The notes: generated by a model from the sequence alone, not told the origin. A stretch of DNA of 64,000 nt from Nitrospirillum sp034653275 (GCF_034653275.1 NZ_JAYEES010000003.1:62001-126000), one strand, 5' to 3'; shown: positions 45,289-54,186, counted from the stretch's first letter. Translations and numbers: made by a program.

Positions 45289-46653
45289 ATGGCCGTCAAA
45301 TTAACCGAGCGCGTTGTCAAGGGGCTGGAGCCCCCGGCAAGCGGAAATAAGATCACCTACGACAGCGAAGTCAGCGGGTTCGGGGCCCGGGTCACCGCCC
45401 TAGGAAAAGTGTCCTTCGTCCTGAATTATCGGGCCGAGGGCGGCAGGGAACGGCGCATCACCATCGGGAGCTGGCCAGACTGGCCGGTGGAAACGGCACG
45501 CAGTCGAGCGAAAGAGCTGAAACGCCAAGTCGACCTGGGGGAGGATCCTATGGGCGACCGACACGCCCGCCGCGCGGCGCCGACGGTGCTGGACTTGGCG
45601 GAGCGCTATCGGGAGGAGCATCTACCCAAGAAGCGCGCCGGCAGCGCCAAGGAAGACGAGCGGAACCTGCGCGTTCATGTGCTGCCGCGCCTGGGTAAGA
45701 TGAAGGTGGCCGACGTCCGATTCTCCGATGTGGATCGCCTGCACCAGGATATCAGCCGGACGGCCCCTTATGCCGCCAATCGGGTCCTGTCCCTGTTGTC
45801 GAAGCTGTTCAACCTGGCCATCAAATGGGAGGTGCGCACCGACAACCCGGTCAAGGGTGTCGACAAGAACGCCGAGGAGAAGCGCAAGCGCTATCTCTCC
45901 GGCGTCGAACTGGTGGCATTGACCGAGGTGCTGCAGGCCCACCGTGAGCGCAGCAGCGCCAACGTCGTGCGCCTCCTCCTTCTCACCGGTGCCCGCCGTG
46001 GCGAAGTGCTGAGTGCGCGATGGGATCAATTCGACCTGACGGCCGGCCTGTGGGTGAAGCCAGGCGCCACCACCAAACAGAAGACGGAACACCGCGTGCC
46101 CTTGAGCGCACCAGCCCGCCAGCTCTTGGCCGAAATGCGGGCCCAAGCGGAGAAGGTCGCGCCGGCCAAGCGCAGCCCTTTCGTGTTTCCCGGCGACACG
46201 CCCACTAGGCCGATGAAGGACATCTCATCGTTCTGGCGCGCCGTCACTGAGCTAGCGTCGGTCAGCCTGTTTGCTGCCCAGCCGGAGACGCTGGCGGGCC
46301 GAATTGCAGCCGCGCTGCAGGCGAAGCTGGGGCGTCTGCCGACATACAGGGAGTGGTTGGACGCCGCCAAGGCGGAATGGGCAGGACGCCCAGGCGAGAG
46401 CATCCCCGCCGGCCTGACGGACGTGAGGGTTCATGACCTGCGCCACACCTACGCGAGCATCTTGGTCAGTGCTGGCCTGTCCCTGCCGATCATCGGCGCG
46501 CTGTTGGGGCATACCCAAGCCCAAACGACAGCCCGATACGCCCATTTGATGGACGATCCATTGCGGGCGGCTACGGAGCGCGTGGGTGCGATTTTGGAAT
46601 CTACGGCTCGGCCGACCGCTGAAGTTGTGAACATTCAGGAGCGGGTGAAATGA
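45289..46653 (+). CDS. int: Tyrosine-recombinase integrase
   Basis: 454 residues. The N-terminal part (KLTERVVKGLEPP, DSEVSGFGARVTALGKVSFVLNYR, RRITIGSW) is the DUF4102-type arm-binding domain of P4/phage integrases. The catalytic domain has the Arg in TGARRGEVLSARW, HDLRHTYAS (His and Arg), LLGHTQ (His) and nucleophile Tyr in TARYAHLM. About 60 extra residues lie between the Arg motif and HDLRH. Start at 45289 fits GAAAGGA at 45277-45283; ATG at 45283 is an alternative. It catalyses insertion at tRNA-Leu. The next gene overlaps it in ATGA. Confidence 0.95.
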   Translation: MAVKLTERVVKGLEPPASGNKITYDSEVSGFGARVTALGKVSFVLNYRAEGGRERRITIGSWPDWPVETARSRAKELKRQVDLGEDPMGDRHARRAAPTVLDLAERYREEHLPKKRAGSAKEDERNLRVHVLPRLGKMKVADVRFSDVDRLHQDISRTAPYAANRVLSLLSKLFNLAIKWEVRTDNPVKGVDKNAEEKRKRYLSGVELVALTEVLQAHRERSSANVVRLLLLTGARRGEVLSARWDQFDLTAGLWVKPGATTKQKTEHRVPLSAPARQLLAEMRAQAEKVAPAKRSPFVFPGDTPTRPMKDISSFWRAVTELASVSLFAAQPETLAGRIAAALQAKLGRLPTYREWLDAAKAEWAGRPGESIPAGLTDVRVHDLRHTYASILVSAGLSLPIIGALLGHTQAQTTARYAHLMDDPLRAATERVGAILESTARPTAEVVNIQERVK

Positions 46654-47726
46654 CGCGCTCAGAGGTTCTGGGAACAGAAGATATCGAGGATGATTTCCCG
46701 GAGGCATTCCTCGATACAATTGGCCGATGGTTCGCAAAGCGGATGATCGACGAAGTTCGCCCCAATGGGATTCCCAAGCTACGCTTAATAAGCCTGAAAG
46801 AAGCTGGGGCACTTGTCGCCAACTTCCTTGGCGAAAAGCGTGTGCATGTGGCGCTGGCACAAAATCTTATTGAAACCTCTCTACTAAAAGGTGAAATATT
46901 ATGTACCGCAGATTCGCTTAGCATTTGGGAAGATGGCAGATCTTCTCCATATGGAACCTGGAATGGACTTGATGAAGTTAGCCAGTTTGGGTTGGACTTA
47001 AATAGTCTTCCTGGCTACCCCTACGAAAACACGCTTGGTCTTGATCGTACTGATAGCATAAAAATCTTCTGGGGCGCGCCGAATATTAACCAGGATCCGG
47101 CGCGAGCAAAGCGCATATTCACCTCAGATCTTGGCTTTGGACGAAAAAATTACATTATGTTGGCCGAAAATCTGAAAGTAACCGTCCAAGATATAATTCT
47201 TAAGTTTATTGAGAGTTCGCCGATGGCAGAGCGGGAGCTTGATAGGTTGGATATAGAGCAACCATACGAGCATGTGGCGGACGATGATTATCAAAGAATT
47301 CGTGGGGGAGGGCAGAACAGGGAAGATGTTAACGATTTTTGGAAAGAGATAATACGCCGGCTCGGAGAAATGAGCCAAAATTCCTTCAACGAGCAGAAAT
47401 TCTTTGATGATATGTATAATTGGACCGTCGAAGGTAACAAAAAAATCGGCGAAACCATGATCCAACCAAGGATAAAGTATGCCCTACATATGACTGGATA
47501 CGCCGTAAAGGCAAAAACCCCAACTACGTCGCATCTCTCTCCATTTGATATTTTCTGGGCAGAAGTGGCAAAAAGGAAAATTAACGGCGAATATCCGCTC
47601 TATGACGGCGTTTCCGGTGACGAAATCGCGAGAGCACTAGCTGAATGGGTTGCTAAAACGCGGCATAAAAACAATCCGCTACCAATCGGCACGAACTGGA
47701 TCAAGGCTCAGCTGCAGCTGGAATAA
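46650..47726 (+). CDS. Unknown protein, AT-rich cargo gene coupled to the integrase
   Basis: 358 residues, no signal peptide, membrane helix or known motif that I recognise. Its base composition is clearly different from its neighbours: 27 of 60 bases are G or C at 47341-47400, against roughly two thirds elsewhere. It starts inside the integrase stop (ATGA), so it is co-translated. The protein is acidic, with a helical N-terminal 100 residues containing KEAGALVANFLGEKRVHVALAQNLIE and a charged middle section. The composition suggests separate origin within the element; accessory or defence-type cargo is a guess. Confidence 0.8.
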   Translation: MTRSEVLGTEDIEDDFPEAFLDTIGRWFAKRMIDEVRPNGIPKLRLISLKEAGALVANFLGEKRVHVALAQNLIETSLLKGEILCTADSLSIWEDGRSSPYGTWNGLDEVSQFGLDLNSLPGYPYENTLGLDRTDSIKIFWGAPNINQDPARAKRIFTSDLGFGRKNYIMLAENLKVTVQDIILKFIESSPMAERELDRLDIEQPYEHVADDDYQRIRGGGQNREDVNDFWKEIIRRLGEMSQNSFNEQKFFDDMYNWTVEGNKKIGETMIQPRIKYALHMTGYAVKAKTPTTSHLSPFDIFWAEVAKRKINGEYPLYDGVSGDEIARALAEWVAKTRHKNNPLPIGTNWIKAQLQLE

Positions 47727-47740
47727 TAGAGGCTCTCATA

Positions 47741-47780
47741 GGCCGGTTCCTGTCAGTTCCGGCCGGTTCCTTTCAATATC
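47741..47780. repeat. Two 20-base imperfect direct repeats
   Basis: GGCCGGTTCCTGTCA at 47741-47755 and GGCCGGTTCCTTTCA at 47761-47775 repeat with a 20-base period directly before the AlpA-like gene. They could be sites for that DNA-binding protein, as excisionases bind tandem repeats. Function is inferred. Confidence 0.5.
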
Positions 47781-47848
47781 CGACGCTCTGCCAAAAAATG
47801 CCCCTTGTCTTGGCACCGTATGCGGTGTTTTTGTCAAGGAGAACGAGC

Positions 47849-48130
47849 GTGCTGGACAGTGAAACGGCTAAGCCGTCTATCGACATTTTCCATGGCCTAC
47901 TTGACCGCGAGCAGGCTAAAGCCGCTCTCGGGCGCAACGGGTACCCGATGTCAGACCGCACCTTCGCGCGGTTAATCGAAGAGGGGCTCCCATTCATCGC
48001 TCTCCGAGGGCGCAAGTACTATCGCATCGAGGCCATTCGGGCCTGGCTGCTGTCGCGGGAAACGTCGCGCTCCGCCACTCCCACCGCCCGCCGGCGCAAG
48101 ACCCCGCGGGGTGCCCGGTATGCGGCCTAA
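47849..48130 (+). CDS. AlpA/excisionase-like helix-turn-helix protein
   Basis: 93 residues from a GTG at 47849, with AAGGAG at 47836-47841. The core HGLLDREQAKAALGRNGYPMSDRTFARLIEEGLPFIALRGRKYYRIEAIRAWLLSR follows the MerR/AlpA-like winged HTH pattern of phage excisionases and prophage regulators. A tail of Arg and Lys residues follows. It may direct excision with the integrase or regulate the element. The ATG at 47798 is an alternative start but lacks a ribosome site. Confidence 0.7.
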   Translation: MLDSETAKPSIDIFHGLLDREQAKAALGRNGYPMSDRTFARLIEEGLPFIALRGRKYYRIEAIRAWLLSRETSRSATPTARRRKTPRGARYAA

Positions 48131-48350
48131 AACGAACCCCCGGCCCAAGCAGGCGTTGGCGCGCCAGATGGGTCCGGGGGTTGTGATTGGTGAGTTTGGT
48201 CGCTCCACCGGTCGCAACGATATCACCCTCCCCCTCATCCTGGAAGACTTGGCAGCGCGGCGTATCGCGCACCGCTGCGGCTTCAACGCGGCGACGGCGC
48301 GCACCATCGCGGAATTGGCCGGCTTCCGCCAGGCGGTGGCCCATGGGTGA
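48120..48350 (+). CDS. Small unknown element protein
   Basis: 76 residues, basic at the N-terminus (RPKTNPRPKQALARQMG). Starts within the end of the previous gene and overlaps the next, consistent with a compact phage-like operon. A helical segment NAATARTIAELAGFRQAV could be part of a HTH, but I do not assign a family. Confidence 0.5.
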   Translation: MRPKTNPRPKQALARQMGPGVVIGEFGRSTGRNDITLPLILEDLAARRIAHRCGFNAATARTIAELAGFRQAVAHG

Positions 48351-48567
48351 CGTGATCCACTTCCGAGCCCGGCCGCAGGCCCCACTGGTCCGCATGATGC
48401 CGCCCCGGCCCAGCACCGAGGCGGCCTTGCGGGGGCTGCTCCGCGACATCCACGCTGATGTCGCGTCGTTCCACGGCCAGCCCGATGCCGCCGCGACCAT
48501 CGCGAGCTATGCGAACCGGTTGCGCATCATCTTGACCAACATGGATGACGCAGGGGGTGCCGCATGA
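48343..48567 (+). CDS. Small unknown element protein
   Basis: 74 residues (MGDVIHFRARPQAP at the start), overlapping its neighbours by 8 and 4 bases. A C-terminal helix of about 40 residues (ALRGLLRDIHADVASFHGQ) is the only notable feature. No family recognised; kept because of its place in the overlapping gene series. Confidence 0.55.
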   Translation: MGDVIHFRARPQAPLVRMMPPRPSTEAALRGLLRDIHADVASFHGQPDAAATIASYANRLRIILTNMDDAGGAA

Positions 48568-49043
48568 CCGCCCCCCTGATCATCGGCATCGACCCCGGCT
48601 TGTCCGGGGCGATTGCCATCCTGTCGGCGGACGGCGGGCTCACCGTCCACGATATGCCCACCCACCGGTTGACCCGCACTGAACTGGACCTGTCGGCCCT
48701 GGCAACCATCTTCGACAACCTGACCAAGGCGACTGCGCCCGTCGCCTTCCTGGAACGGGTCGGCGCGATGCCGGGCCAAGGCGTCGCCTCGATGTTCAAG
48801 TTCGGCACCTGCTACGGCGCGTTGCAAGGGCTGCTGGCGGCCCACTTCATTCCTGTGACCCTGGTGACGCCCCAGTCCTGGAAGCGCGCCATGGGCTGCC
48901 CGGCGGGCAAGGATGGCGCCCGCGCCCGGGCATCGCAACTCCTGCCCCGCCACGCCGGCCTGTGGCCGCTGAAGAAGCACGACGGCCGGGCCGAGGCGGC
49001 ACTGATCGCCCTCTACGGTCAGCGCCAAGGAGGTGCAGCATGA
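48564..49043 (+). CDS. RuvC-like Holliday-junction resolvase of phage type
   Basis: 159 residues of RNase-H fold. IIGIDPGLSGAIAI gives the first catalytic Asp10, FLERVGAMPGQG gives Glu64, and KKHDGRAEAALIALYG gives the C-terminal Asp140/Glu144 pair. This matches RuvC-like nucleases in phages that resolve branched DNA before packaging. It fits with the terminase found further along. It starts in an ATGA overlap and is followed by another ATGA overlap. Confidence 0.88.
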   Translation: MTAPLIIGIDPGLSGAIAILSADGGLTVHDMPTHRLTRTELDLSALATIFDNLTKATAPVAFLERVGAMPGQGVASMFKFGTCYGALQGLLAAHFIPVTLVTPQSWKRAMGCPAGKDGARARASQLLPRHAGLWPLKKHDGRAEAALIALYGQRQGGAA

Positions 49044-49579
49044 CGGATCGTCCCTCCTTGGAAGTCGAGTTCGCCCGCGCCGAAGTGCGCGTCTCCTGGG
49101 GCCACGCCCAGCGGCTTTTGGCCGCTGGCGTGCCGGCCACCGCCCTATGGCGCCCGACCTTGGTGGGCGTGCTCGACGGCACGCTGGTGGTGCCGGCCGG
49201 CTGGGCGGACTGGGAAGAGGACGCGCCCGGCTGGGCTGAGATCCGGGACATGGTGCAGATCGACCCGGAAAAGCCCGAAACCTGGCAGCCCGTCTATGGG
49301 ACCTGCCCCGTCCTCGGGTTGGAACAGGTTGAGCACGCGGTGGTCTACGGCCATGCGCTCCAACTCCACCGCCACCCCCTGGACTGGATTCGCGCCCGGG
49401 GCAGCGGCGCGTGCATCATAGATTGGAGTTGCGATCCCCGACGGTGGATCGGCCAGGCGCCCGCCATCACCTGCGCCACGCCCGGCCTGGCGCGGCAACT
49501 GCAGAACCGGATGGAGGAGTGCGCTCGCTGGCACAGGCCACGCATCACCGTCGCGCAATCCTGGAGGGCTGCGGCTTGA
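49040..49579 (+). CDS. Unknown phage-type protein
   Basis: 179 residues. Trp-rich (WADWEEDAPGW, DWSCDPRRWIG) with an ALRPTLVG-like start; no membrane or signal features. AGGAGGTG at 49027-49034 provides a strong ribosome site. It lies between the resolvase and the ATPase in one overlapping operon, so a DNA metabolism role is possible. Not recognised. Confidence 0.7.
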   Translation: MTDRPSLEVEFARAEVRVSWGHAQRLLAAGVPATALWRPTLVGVLDGTLVVPAGWADWEEDAPGWAEIRDMVQIDPEKPETWQPVYGTCPVLGLEQVEHAVVYGHALQLHRHPLDWIRARGSGACIIDWSCDPRRWIGQAPAITCATPGLARQLQNRMEECARWHRPRITVAQSWRAAA

Positions 49580-50760
49580 ACCGGAACCCCTACAGCGCCC
49601 CGCCGGAGGAGACTCCCTTCGGCGGGAACCGCCGTCGTCGCGATAGCGGCCCGGCCAACCCCAACGGTCTCATCGCACGTCTGGAAACCGTCTGCGCCGC
49701 ATCATGGGCGGGAAGGCCTGTGCCGGAGCGGCAATGGCTGGTGCCGGACTTGCTCCCCTTGCGCAACGTGACCCTACTGACCGGCGACGGCGGTTTGGGC
49801 AAGACCCTGCTCGCCCTCCAACTGCTCGCCAGCTCCGCGCTGGGCGTTCCCTGGCTGGGTCGCGAATGCCGACGAGTGAAAACCCTGGGAATCTTCTGCG
49901 AGGATGAAGATGACGAACTCCATCGCAGGCTAGCGGACATCGCGAGCGCTTATGGTGTGGATCTTGGGGACCTGGAGCACATCGAAATCGCCGGCCGGGT
50001 GGGTGAAGACAACGCCCTATTAGCCTTCGGCCGTCCCGGTGAAGGCGCCGACGCGACCCCTTTCTTCCATTCCATCCGGAACCGAGCCAGGGAGTTGGGC
50101 GCGGAGTTGATTGTACTCGACAGCCTCTACGACTTCTTCCCCGGCAATGAGAATGCCAGGACTGAGGTTCACCGCTTCGGTGGTCTGCTGCGGTCGTTGG
50201 CTCTGTCAACAGGCGCGGCTGTTCTTGTGTGTGGCCACCCATCCCGTGCCGGCATGGCGGAGGGCTCTGGATTGTCCGGTTCCACGGCTTGGAACGCCGT
50301 GGTCCGGAGCCGCTTGTACCTGACCAAGCCCTCTAATGACGATGGCGCCCCGGCCGACCCTGACGCCCGAGTTCTGGCCACCAAGAAGGCCAACTATGGC
50401 CCGGTAGGGAGCGACATCGGCCTCACATGGCAAGGCGGCGTCTTCGTCCCCAACCGCGCCAACGGCCCTGACATCGTTGACCGATTAGATCGCGACAACC
50501 ATGCCAGGGATATCGTTCTCGCTGCCGTGGATCGCTTCAACGCCCAGGGGCGCCCGGCGGTCGCTGCCCCCGCGCAAGCCAACTCGCTTCCCAACAGGAT
50601 CGCAAAGGAAGGGCTATCCCATGGTTTGAAGAAGGCCGAACTTCAGCGCGCCATGGTCGCCCTATTCGATCGAGGCGAACTGATAACGGGCGTTGTTGGC
50701 TACCACGCTAATAGGACCCCACGTATGGGCGTCAGACGACCGGATGGAGGGGAGAAGTAG
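49576..50760 (+). CDS. RepA-like/AAA_25 DNA helicase-type ATPase
   Basis: 394 residues from TTG at 49576, supported by GGAGGG at 49563-49568 and a TTGA overlap with the previous stop. Walker A TGDGGLGKT near residue 70, a KTLGIFCEDEDDELHRR segment, Walker B LIVLDSLYDFF and VLVCGHPSR are typical of RepA/RecA-like hexameric ATPases found in plasmids and phages. A winged-helix-like C-terminus (LKKAELQRAMVALFDRGELI) follows. It could unwind DNA for element replication; repeats directly downstream look like iterons. Confidence 0.85.
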   Translation: MNRNPYSAPPEETPFGGNRRRRDSGPANPNGLIARLETVCAASWAGRPVPERQWLVPDLLPLRNVTLLTGDGGLGKTLLALQLLASSALGVPWLGRECRRVKTLGIFCEDEDDELHRRLADIASAYGVDLGDLEHIEIAGRVGEDNALLAFGRPGEGADATPFFHSIRNRARELGAELIVLDSLYDFFPGNENARTEVHRFGGLLRSLALSTGAAVLVCGHPSRAGMAEGSGLSGSTAWNAVVRSRLYLTKPSNDDGAPADPDARVLATKKANYGPVGSDIGLTWQGGVFVPNRANGPDIVDRLDRDNHARDIVLAAVDRFNAQGRPAVAAPAQANSLPNRIAKEGLSHGLKKAELQRAMVALFDRGELITGVVGYHANRTPRMGVRRPDGGEK

Positions 50761-50761
50761 T

Positions 50762-50872
50762 TGCTCAGGCGCTGCTCAGGCGTCTCGCTAAGCCATTGAT
50801 ATAATTGATTGCTGGCGCCTTGCTCAGGCGTGCTCAGGCGCCTCTTAAGTCATTGATATCATTGCTCAGGCG
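50762..50872. repeat. Iteron-like repeat cluster downstream of the RepA-like gene
   Basis: TGCTCAGGCG occurs at 50762, 50773, 50821, 50831 and 50863. CATTGATATAATTG (50794) and CATTGATATCATTG (50851) follow at about 20 bases after the paired copies, so a unit of about 58 bases is repeated. A GC element plus AT element beside a RepA-like ATPase suggests a replication origin. The wider stretch 50761-51284 has no gene. Confidence 0.6.
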
Positions 50873-50900
50873 TTGCTCTCTCGCGCCCCCCATACCCCTA

Positions 50901-50939
50901 TATACCCGCCGCCTCATCTTGGAGCGGCTGGCGGGTATA
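50901..50939. repeat. Perfect 10-base inverted repeat
   Basis: TATACCCGCC at 50901-50910 and GGCGGGTATA at 50930-50939 around a 19-base loop, 29 bases after the iteron-like cluster. It could be a hairpin end of the ATPase transcript, or part of an origin. The rest of 50940-51220 shows no gene and becomes AT-rich toward 51140-51220. Confidence 0.5.
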
Positions 50940-51221
50940 GAAATCGGAAAGCCCGGAGAGCCGGACAACCGGAAAGCGTCCTTTGGACAGGGGGGGATGC
51001 CAGATGTGGAGATTGAGCCAAACCGGCCGCCCAATTTTCGTTCGCGTGCTTCGCGCCCTTCCCTCGATTTGCATTCCCGTTCAGCCAGCAGCCAATCGGC
51101 GGCAATCTCGGTCCCCATCCGAAAAAATTTCGGCGTCCTATTTACGGCAGAAACTGATTGTTAATCAGTTAGATTTGCCAAATTTTGCCATTTATATCAG
51201 TGTGTTAGATATTTTGAATCG

Positions 51222-51250
51222 TTGACAGTCCGCGTCATGTCCCCATACTC
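51222..51250 (+). promoter_or_regulatory. Promoter candidate for the packaging genes
   Basis: TTGACA at 51222-51227 is a perfect -35 box; 17 bases later ATACTC is a weak -10. It lies in an AT-rich stretch about 35 bases before the gene at 51285 and is the only good -35 in this region. Confidence 0.4.
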
Positions 51251-51284
51251 GACAATATCAGCGAGATTGGATGGAGAAATGGAC

Positions 51285-51650
51285 ATGTCGAAGGCTGTTC
51301 AAGTGCCGGTTGGGTATCGGTCTAGCACCGCTCGCCTTACCGCCCAGGACGGCCGGTCGCGCAACGCCCGTTTCCTGCGCGACATCCGCGCCGAGCTGAC
51401 CGCCCATGTTGGCACCCCCACCGCTCCGCAACGCATGCTGATCGACCTGATCGCCGCGACTGCCCTGCGCCTGCTGCTGTTGAGCGAGAAGATTGGCACC
51501 GACGCGGCGCCTTGCGAGACGGACCACCGCTATTGGACCGTTTACGCAAACAGCCTGGCGCGCTCGCTGGATAAGCTGGGTCTGCACGCGACGCCCGGTA
51601 AGGCCCCTACCCTCAAAGACGTTCTCTCGGGTCGTGGGGTGGCGGCATAA
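51285..51650 (+). CDS. Small protein before TerL, candidate terminase small subunit
   Basis: 121 residues from ATG at 51285 (GGAG at 51273-51276). It is helical (RSRNARFLRDIRAELTAHVG, QRMLIDLIAATALRLLLLSEKI) and ends 2 bases before the large-terminase start. Small terminase subunits occupy this position, but no HTH is evident, so the name is positional only. Confidence 0.55.
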   Translation: MSKAVQVPVGYRSSTARLTAQDGRSRNARFLRDIRAELTAHVGTPTAPQRMLIDLIAATALRLLLLSEKIGTDAAPCETDHRYWTVYANSLARSLDKLGLHATPGKAPTLKDVLSGRGVAA

Positions 51651-51652
51651 CC

Positions 51653-53107
51653 ATGTTCCGCGATGCTCCACATCCCATGGCCTTCTTTGACCACCTTATT
51701 TGGCTGGACGGCCGGCCGCTGGTCGACACGATCGAGCCCTACCGCCGCGCCATCTTCGAACGCGCGCTCTACACCTTCGACGGCAAGGGGCTGCCGGTGG
51801 CCAACCTGGTGCTGAGCGGTCGGGCGAAGAAGAACTTCAAGACGTCCGACCTGATTCTGGCCGGCCTGTACAGGTTCCTCGCGTGGCCGTCGTCCCAGGG
51901 CAACGACTGCTTCATCCTCGCCAACGACGCCGACCAAGCCGGCGACGATCTCGACCTGGCTAAGAAGTTGATTGCGGTGAATCCGATCCTGGACGCCGAA
52001 GTGACGGTGCGGACGAAGGAAATCATCCGCAACGACGGGCGCGGCACTCTGGAAATCCTGCCGGCCCGCGACGTGGTGGGCCAGCACGGCAAGACCTATC
52101 TGTTTGTCGGGTACGATGAGATCCACGGCTACCGGAACCATGATCTATTTGAGGCCCTGGCGCCCGATCCCACGCGGCTGGATGCCCTCCAGTGGATTAC
52201 GAGCTACGCCGGCATCCGCCATGCCCCGGGCATCCCCCTGTATGACCTGATGCAGGCCGGCAAGAAGGGAGAGGACCCGCGCATGGTCTTCACCTGGTAC
52301 AGCGGGGAATACTGCACCGATCCCGACTTTGCCGACCTGCCACCCCAGGAACGCGCCAACCCGTCCATGATGTCGTGGGGCAACCCCGGCTATCTGGAAC
52401 AGCAGCGCAAGCGCCTGCCGACGCATAAGTACCGCCGCCTCCATCTGAACCTGCCCGGCGCACCCGATGGCGCGGCGCTCTCCGCCGATGGCGTAATGTC
52501 CGCCATCGTCACCGGTCGCAAGCAACTCACCCCCGAGCAGGGCCGGCGCTACTCCGCCTTCGTGGATATGTCGGGCGGCAGCAGCGACGACGCCGTGCTG
52601 GCGATCAGCTACCAGGACGAAGCGACTAAGCGCGCGGTCCTGGCTTGCCTGGTGCCCCAGAACGGGCCGGTCCCTTTCAACCCGCGCCATGCGGTCGCCA
52701 AGTTCGTTGGCGTGCTGAAGCAATACGGTGTCACCAGCGTCACCGGTGACGCCTACGCCGGTCAGACCTTCCGCGCCGACTTCCAGGATGCTGGTATCAC
52801 CTACACCGTTGCGGGCGTGCCAAAAAGCGACCTTTACGATGCCCTGGAACCGCGCCTGAACGCTGGCGAAGTCGAGTTGCTGGATATCCCCACCCTGCAG
52901 GAACAGCTCCTAACGCTGGTCTGGCGCGGGAACAAGATCGACCACCAACCGGGTGATCATGACGACTGGGCCAACGCCGCAGCGGGCGCTATCTGGCTCG
53001 CCGCCGAATCCCGCAAGCCGATGGTTATCCCTGACGCCGTGCTTCAGCGCGCCGCGTTGCCCGGCCCCTACGCCAACCGTCGGCTCGGTGCCCACCGCCA
53101 CTATTGA
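51653..53107 (+). CDS. terL: Phage terminase large subunit
   Basis: 484 residues. The ATPase domain has an unusual Walker A-like SGRAKKNFKTSD (about 55-66) and a Walker B with Asp155-Glu156 in FVGYDEIHGY. The nuclease domain has Asp305 in FVDMSGGSSDDAV, then TGDAYAGQTFR and the late acidic pair in HDDWANAAAGA. The large subunit translocates and cuts DNA into a capsid. No portal gene follows, unlike normal phage order. It is a useful marker that the element is packaged or came from a phage. Confidence 0.93.
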   Translation: MFRDAPHPMAFFDHLIWLDGRPLVDTIEPYRRAIFERALYTFDGKGLPVANLVLSGRAKKNFKTSDLILAGLYRFLAWPSSQGNDCFILANDADQAGDDLDLAKKLIAVNPILDAEVTVRTKEIIRNDGRGTLEILPARDVVGQHGKTYLFVGYDEIHGYRNHDLFEALAPDPTRLDALQWITSYAGIRHAPGIPLYDLMQAGKKGEDPRMVFTWYSGEYCTDPDFADLPPQERANPSMMSWGNPGYLEQQRKRLPTHKYRRLHLNLPGAPDGAALSADGVMSAIVTGRKQLTPEQGRRYSAFVDMSGGSSDDAVLAISYQDEATKRAVLACLVPQNGPVPFNPRHAVAKFVGVLKQYGVTSVTGDAYAGQTFRADFQDAGITYTVAGVPKSDLYDALEPRLNAGEVELLDIPTLQEQLLTLVWRGNKIDHQPGDHDDWANAAAGAIWLAAESRKPMVIPDAVLQRAALPGPYANRRLGAHRHY

Positions 53108-53116
53108 GAGGTTCGA

Positions 53117-53524
53117 ATGCCGTCCCCCATGCCTCAGCTTTGCCGCGAACGAGTCCCGCTCCGCACCAAGGGCGCCCGGCCGCGCATGGCCATGGATGCC
53201 GCGTTCCCGGCCGCGCGCCCCACCCCTATGGGAATCCTAACCCGCCTCGCCAAGCGGTGCAGCCCCGAGGAGTGGGCTGAATTCCACCGGTTGTTGCGTG
53301 GTGATGAGGGCGCCGTCGATAACGACAACCCCGACACGCAGGCTGATGAGCGTGACCGGCCGCCGGCCATGGATGCCGCGATGCGCGGCTTGATGGGCCG
53401 TGAACTTGGGCGGATCGCCATCGATACAACGGGAATCCAACCCGCGCCCCGCCCTGCCGTCGTCAAGCCTGCCGCCGCTGCCGACTTCTATACCCGTTTC
53501 CCCGAAGCCAAGAGGACCGTCTGA
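53117..53524 (+). CDS. Unknown protein following TerL
   Basis: 135 residues, basic N-terminus and Pro-rich ends; one helical stretch (GILTRLAKRCSPEEWAEFHRLL). It starts 9 bases after TerL with AGAGG upstream and its stop shares a base with the next start (TGATG). No portal or scaffold features. Function unknown. Confidence 0.65.
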   Translation: MPSPMPQLCRERVPLRTKGARPRMAMDAAFPAARPTPMGILTRLAKRCSPEEWAEFHRLLRGDEGAVDNDNPDTQADERDRPPAMDAAMRGLMGRELGRIAIDTTGIQPAPRPAVVKPAAAADFYTRFPEAKRTV

Positions 53525-54186
53525 TGAAGCTCGCCACCATCGGCCGCCGGCCGCCGAACGATCCCGCGCGCACAGCCTTAGCCGCCGCCATCAAGGAAGC
53601 CAACGAAGCCGACGCCCGCCTGCGGGCCGCCACCACTGCCGCTAGCCGAGCCAGGGAAGCGCTGTATGCCGCGTCCGCCCAGGTCGAGGAGGCGGCCAAC
53701 GCCATCGATCAGGCAAAGGCGGAAATGACCTACCGCATCGTTACCGCTGCGGCGGCGGGCGGTGACATGCCGGGCGGCCACTCGACCGGCGACCGCCAGC
53801 GCTTGGCCGAAGCCCAGGATATGCGAGACGCCGCGCGGGCTGCCCTAACCCAACTGGAGGCGGAAGAAGAGAGCGCGAGGGACGCGGCCCAGATCACCGC
53901 TCGGGCGGTTGATCGTGCCGCCACCGATATCCTGATCGCGCAGATGGGCCCCGTGGCGGAAAGGGCGCTTGCAGCCCAGCGAGATTGGATTCGTGCCCGC
54001 CGCGAACTGGCGTTTCTGTTCAATCAGTGCGCTTGGCCGTGGACTGATGAACAGCAGCGCTGTCGTCGGATCGCCGAGGGCTACAACAACGTCGACACCA
54101 AGGATGAAGTGGACCCCGCCGCCACTTGGCAGGCAGCGCTGGACGCCCTGAAGAAGGACGCAAACACGCCGTTGCCCGCAACCTAA
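53524..54186 (+). CDS. Unknown coiled-coil protein
   Basis: 220 residues. Residues about 18-75 and 90-150 are Ala/Glu/Arg-rich heptad-like helices (AAIKEANEADARLRAATTAASRAREAL; AALTQLEAEEESARDAAQ). The C-terminal part has a Trp/Cys segment (FNQCAWPWTDEQQRC). It could be a scaffold-like or structural helper, with no family match seen. The previous stop overlaps its start by one base. Confidence 0.65.
   Translation: MKLATIGRRPPNDPARTALAAAIKEANEADARLRAATTAASRAREALYAASAQVEEAANAIDQAKAEMTYRIVTAAAAGGDMPGGHSTGDRQRLAEAQDMRDAARAALTQLEAEEESARDAAQITARAVDRAATDILIAQMGPVAERALAAQRDWIRARRELAFLFNQCAWPWTDEQQRCRRIAEGYNNVDTKDEVDPAATWQAALDALKKDANTPLPAT

Noticed and set aside
50762..50872. CRISPR array
   Set aside because: Repeat units are 10 bases with irregular spacing and repeated, not unique, spacers; no cas genes nearby.
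50805..51164. 119-codon open frame after the RepA-like gene
   Set aside because: Runs through the repeat cluster and dyad, no ribosome site, no conserved-looking sequence.
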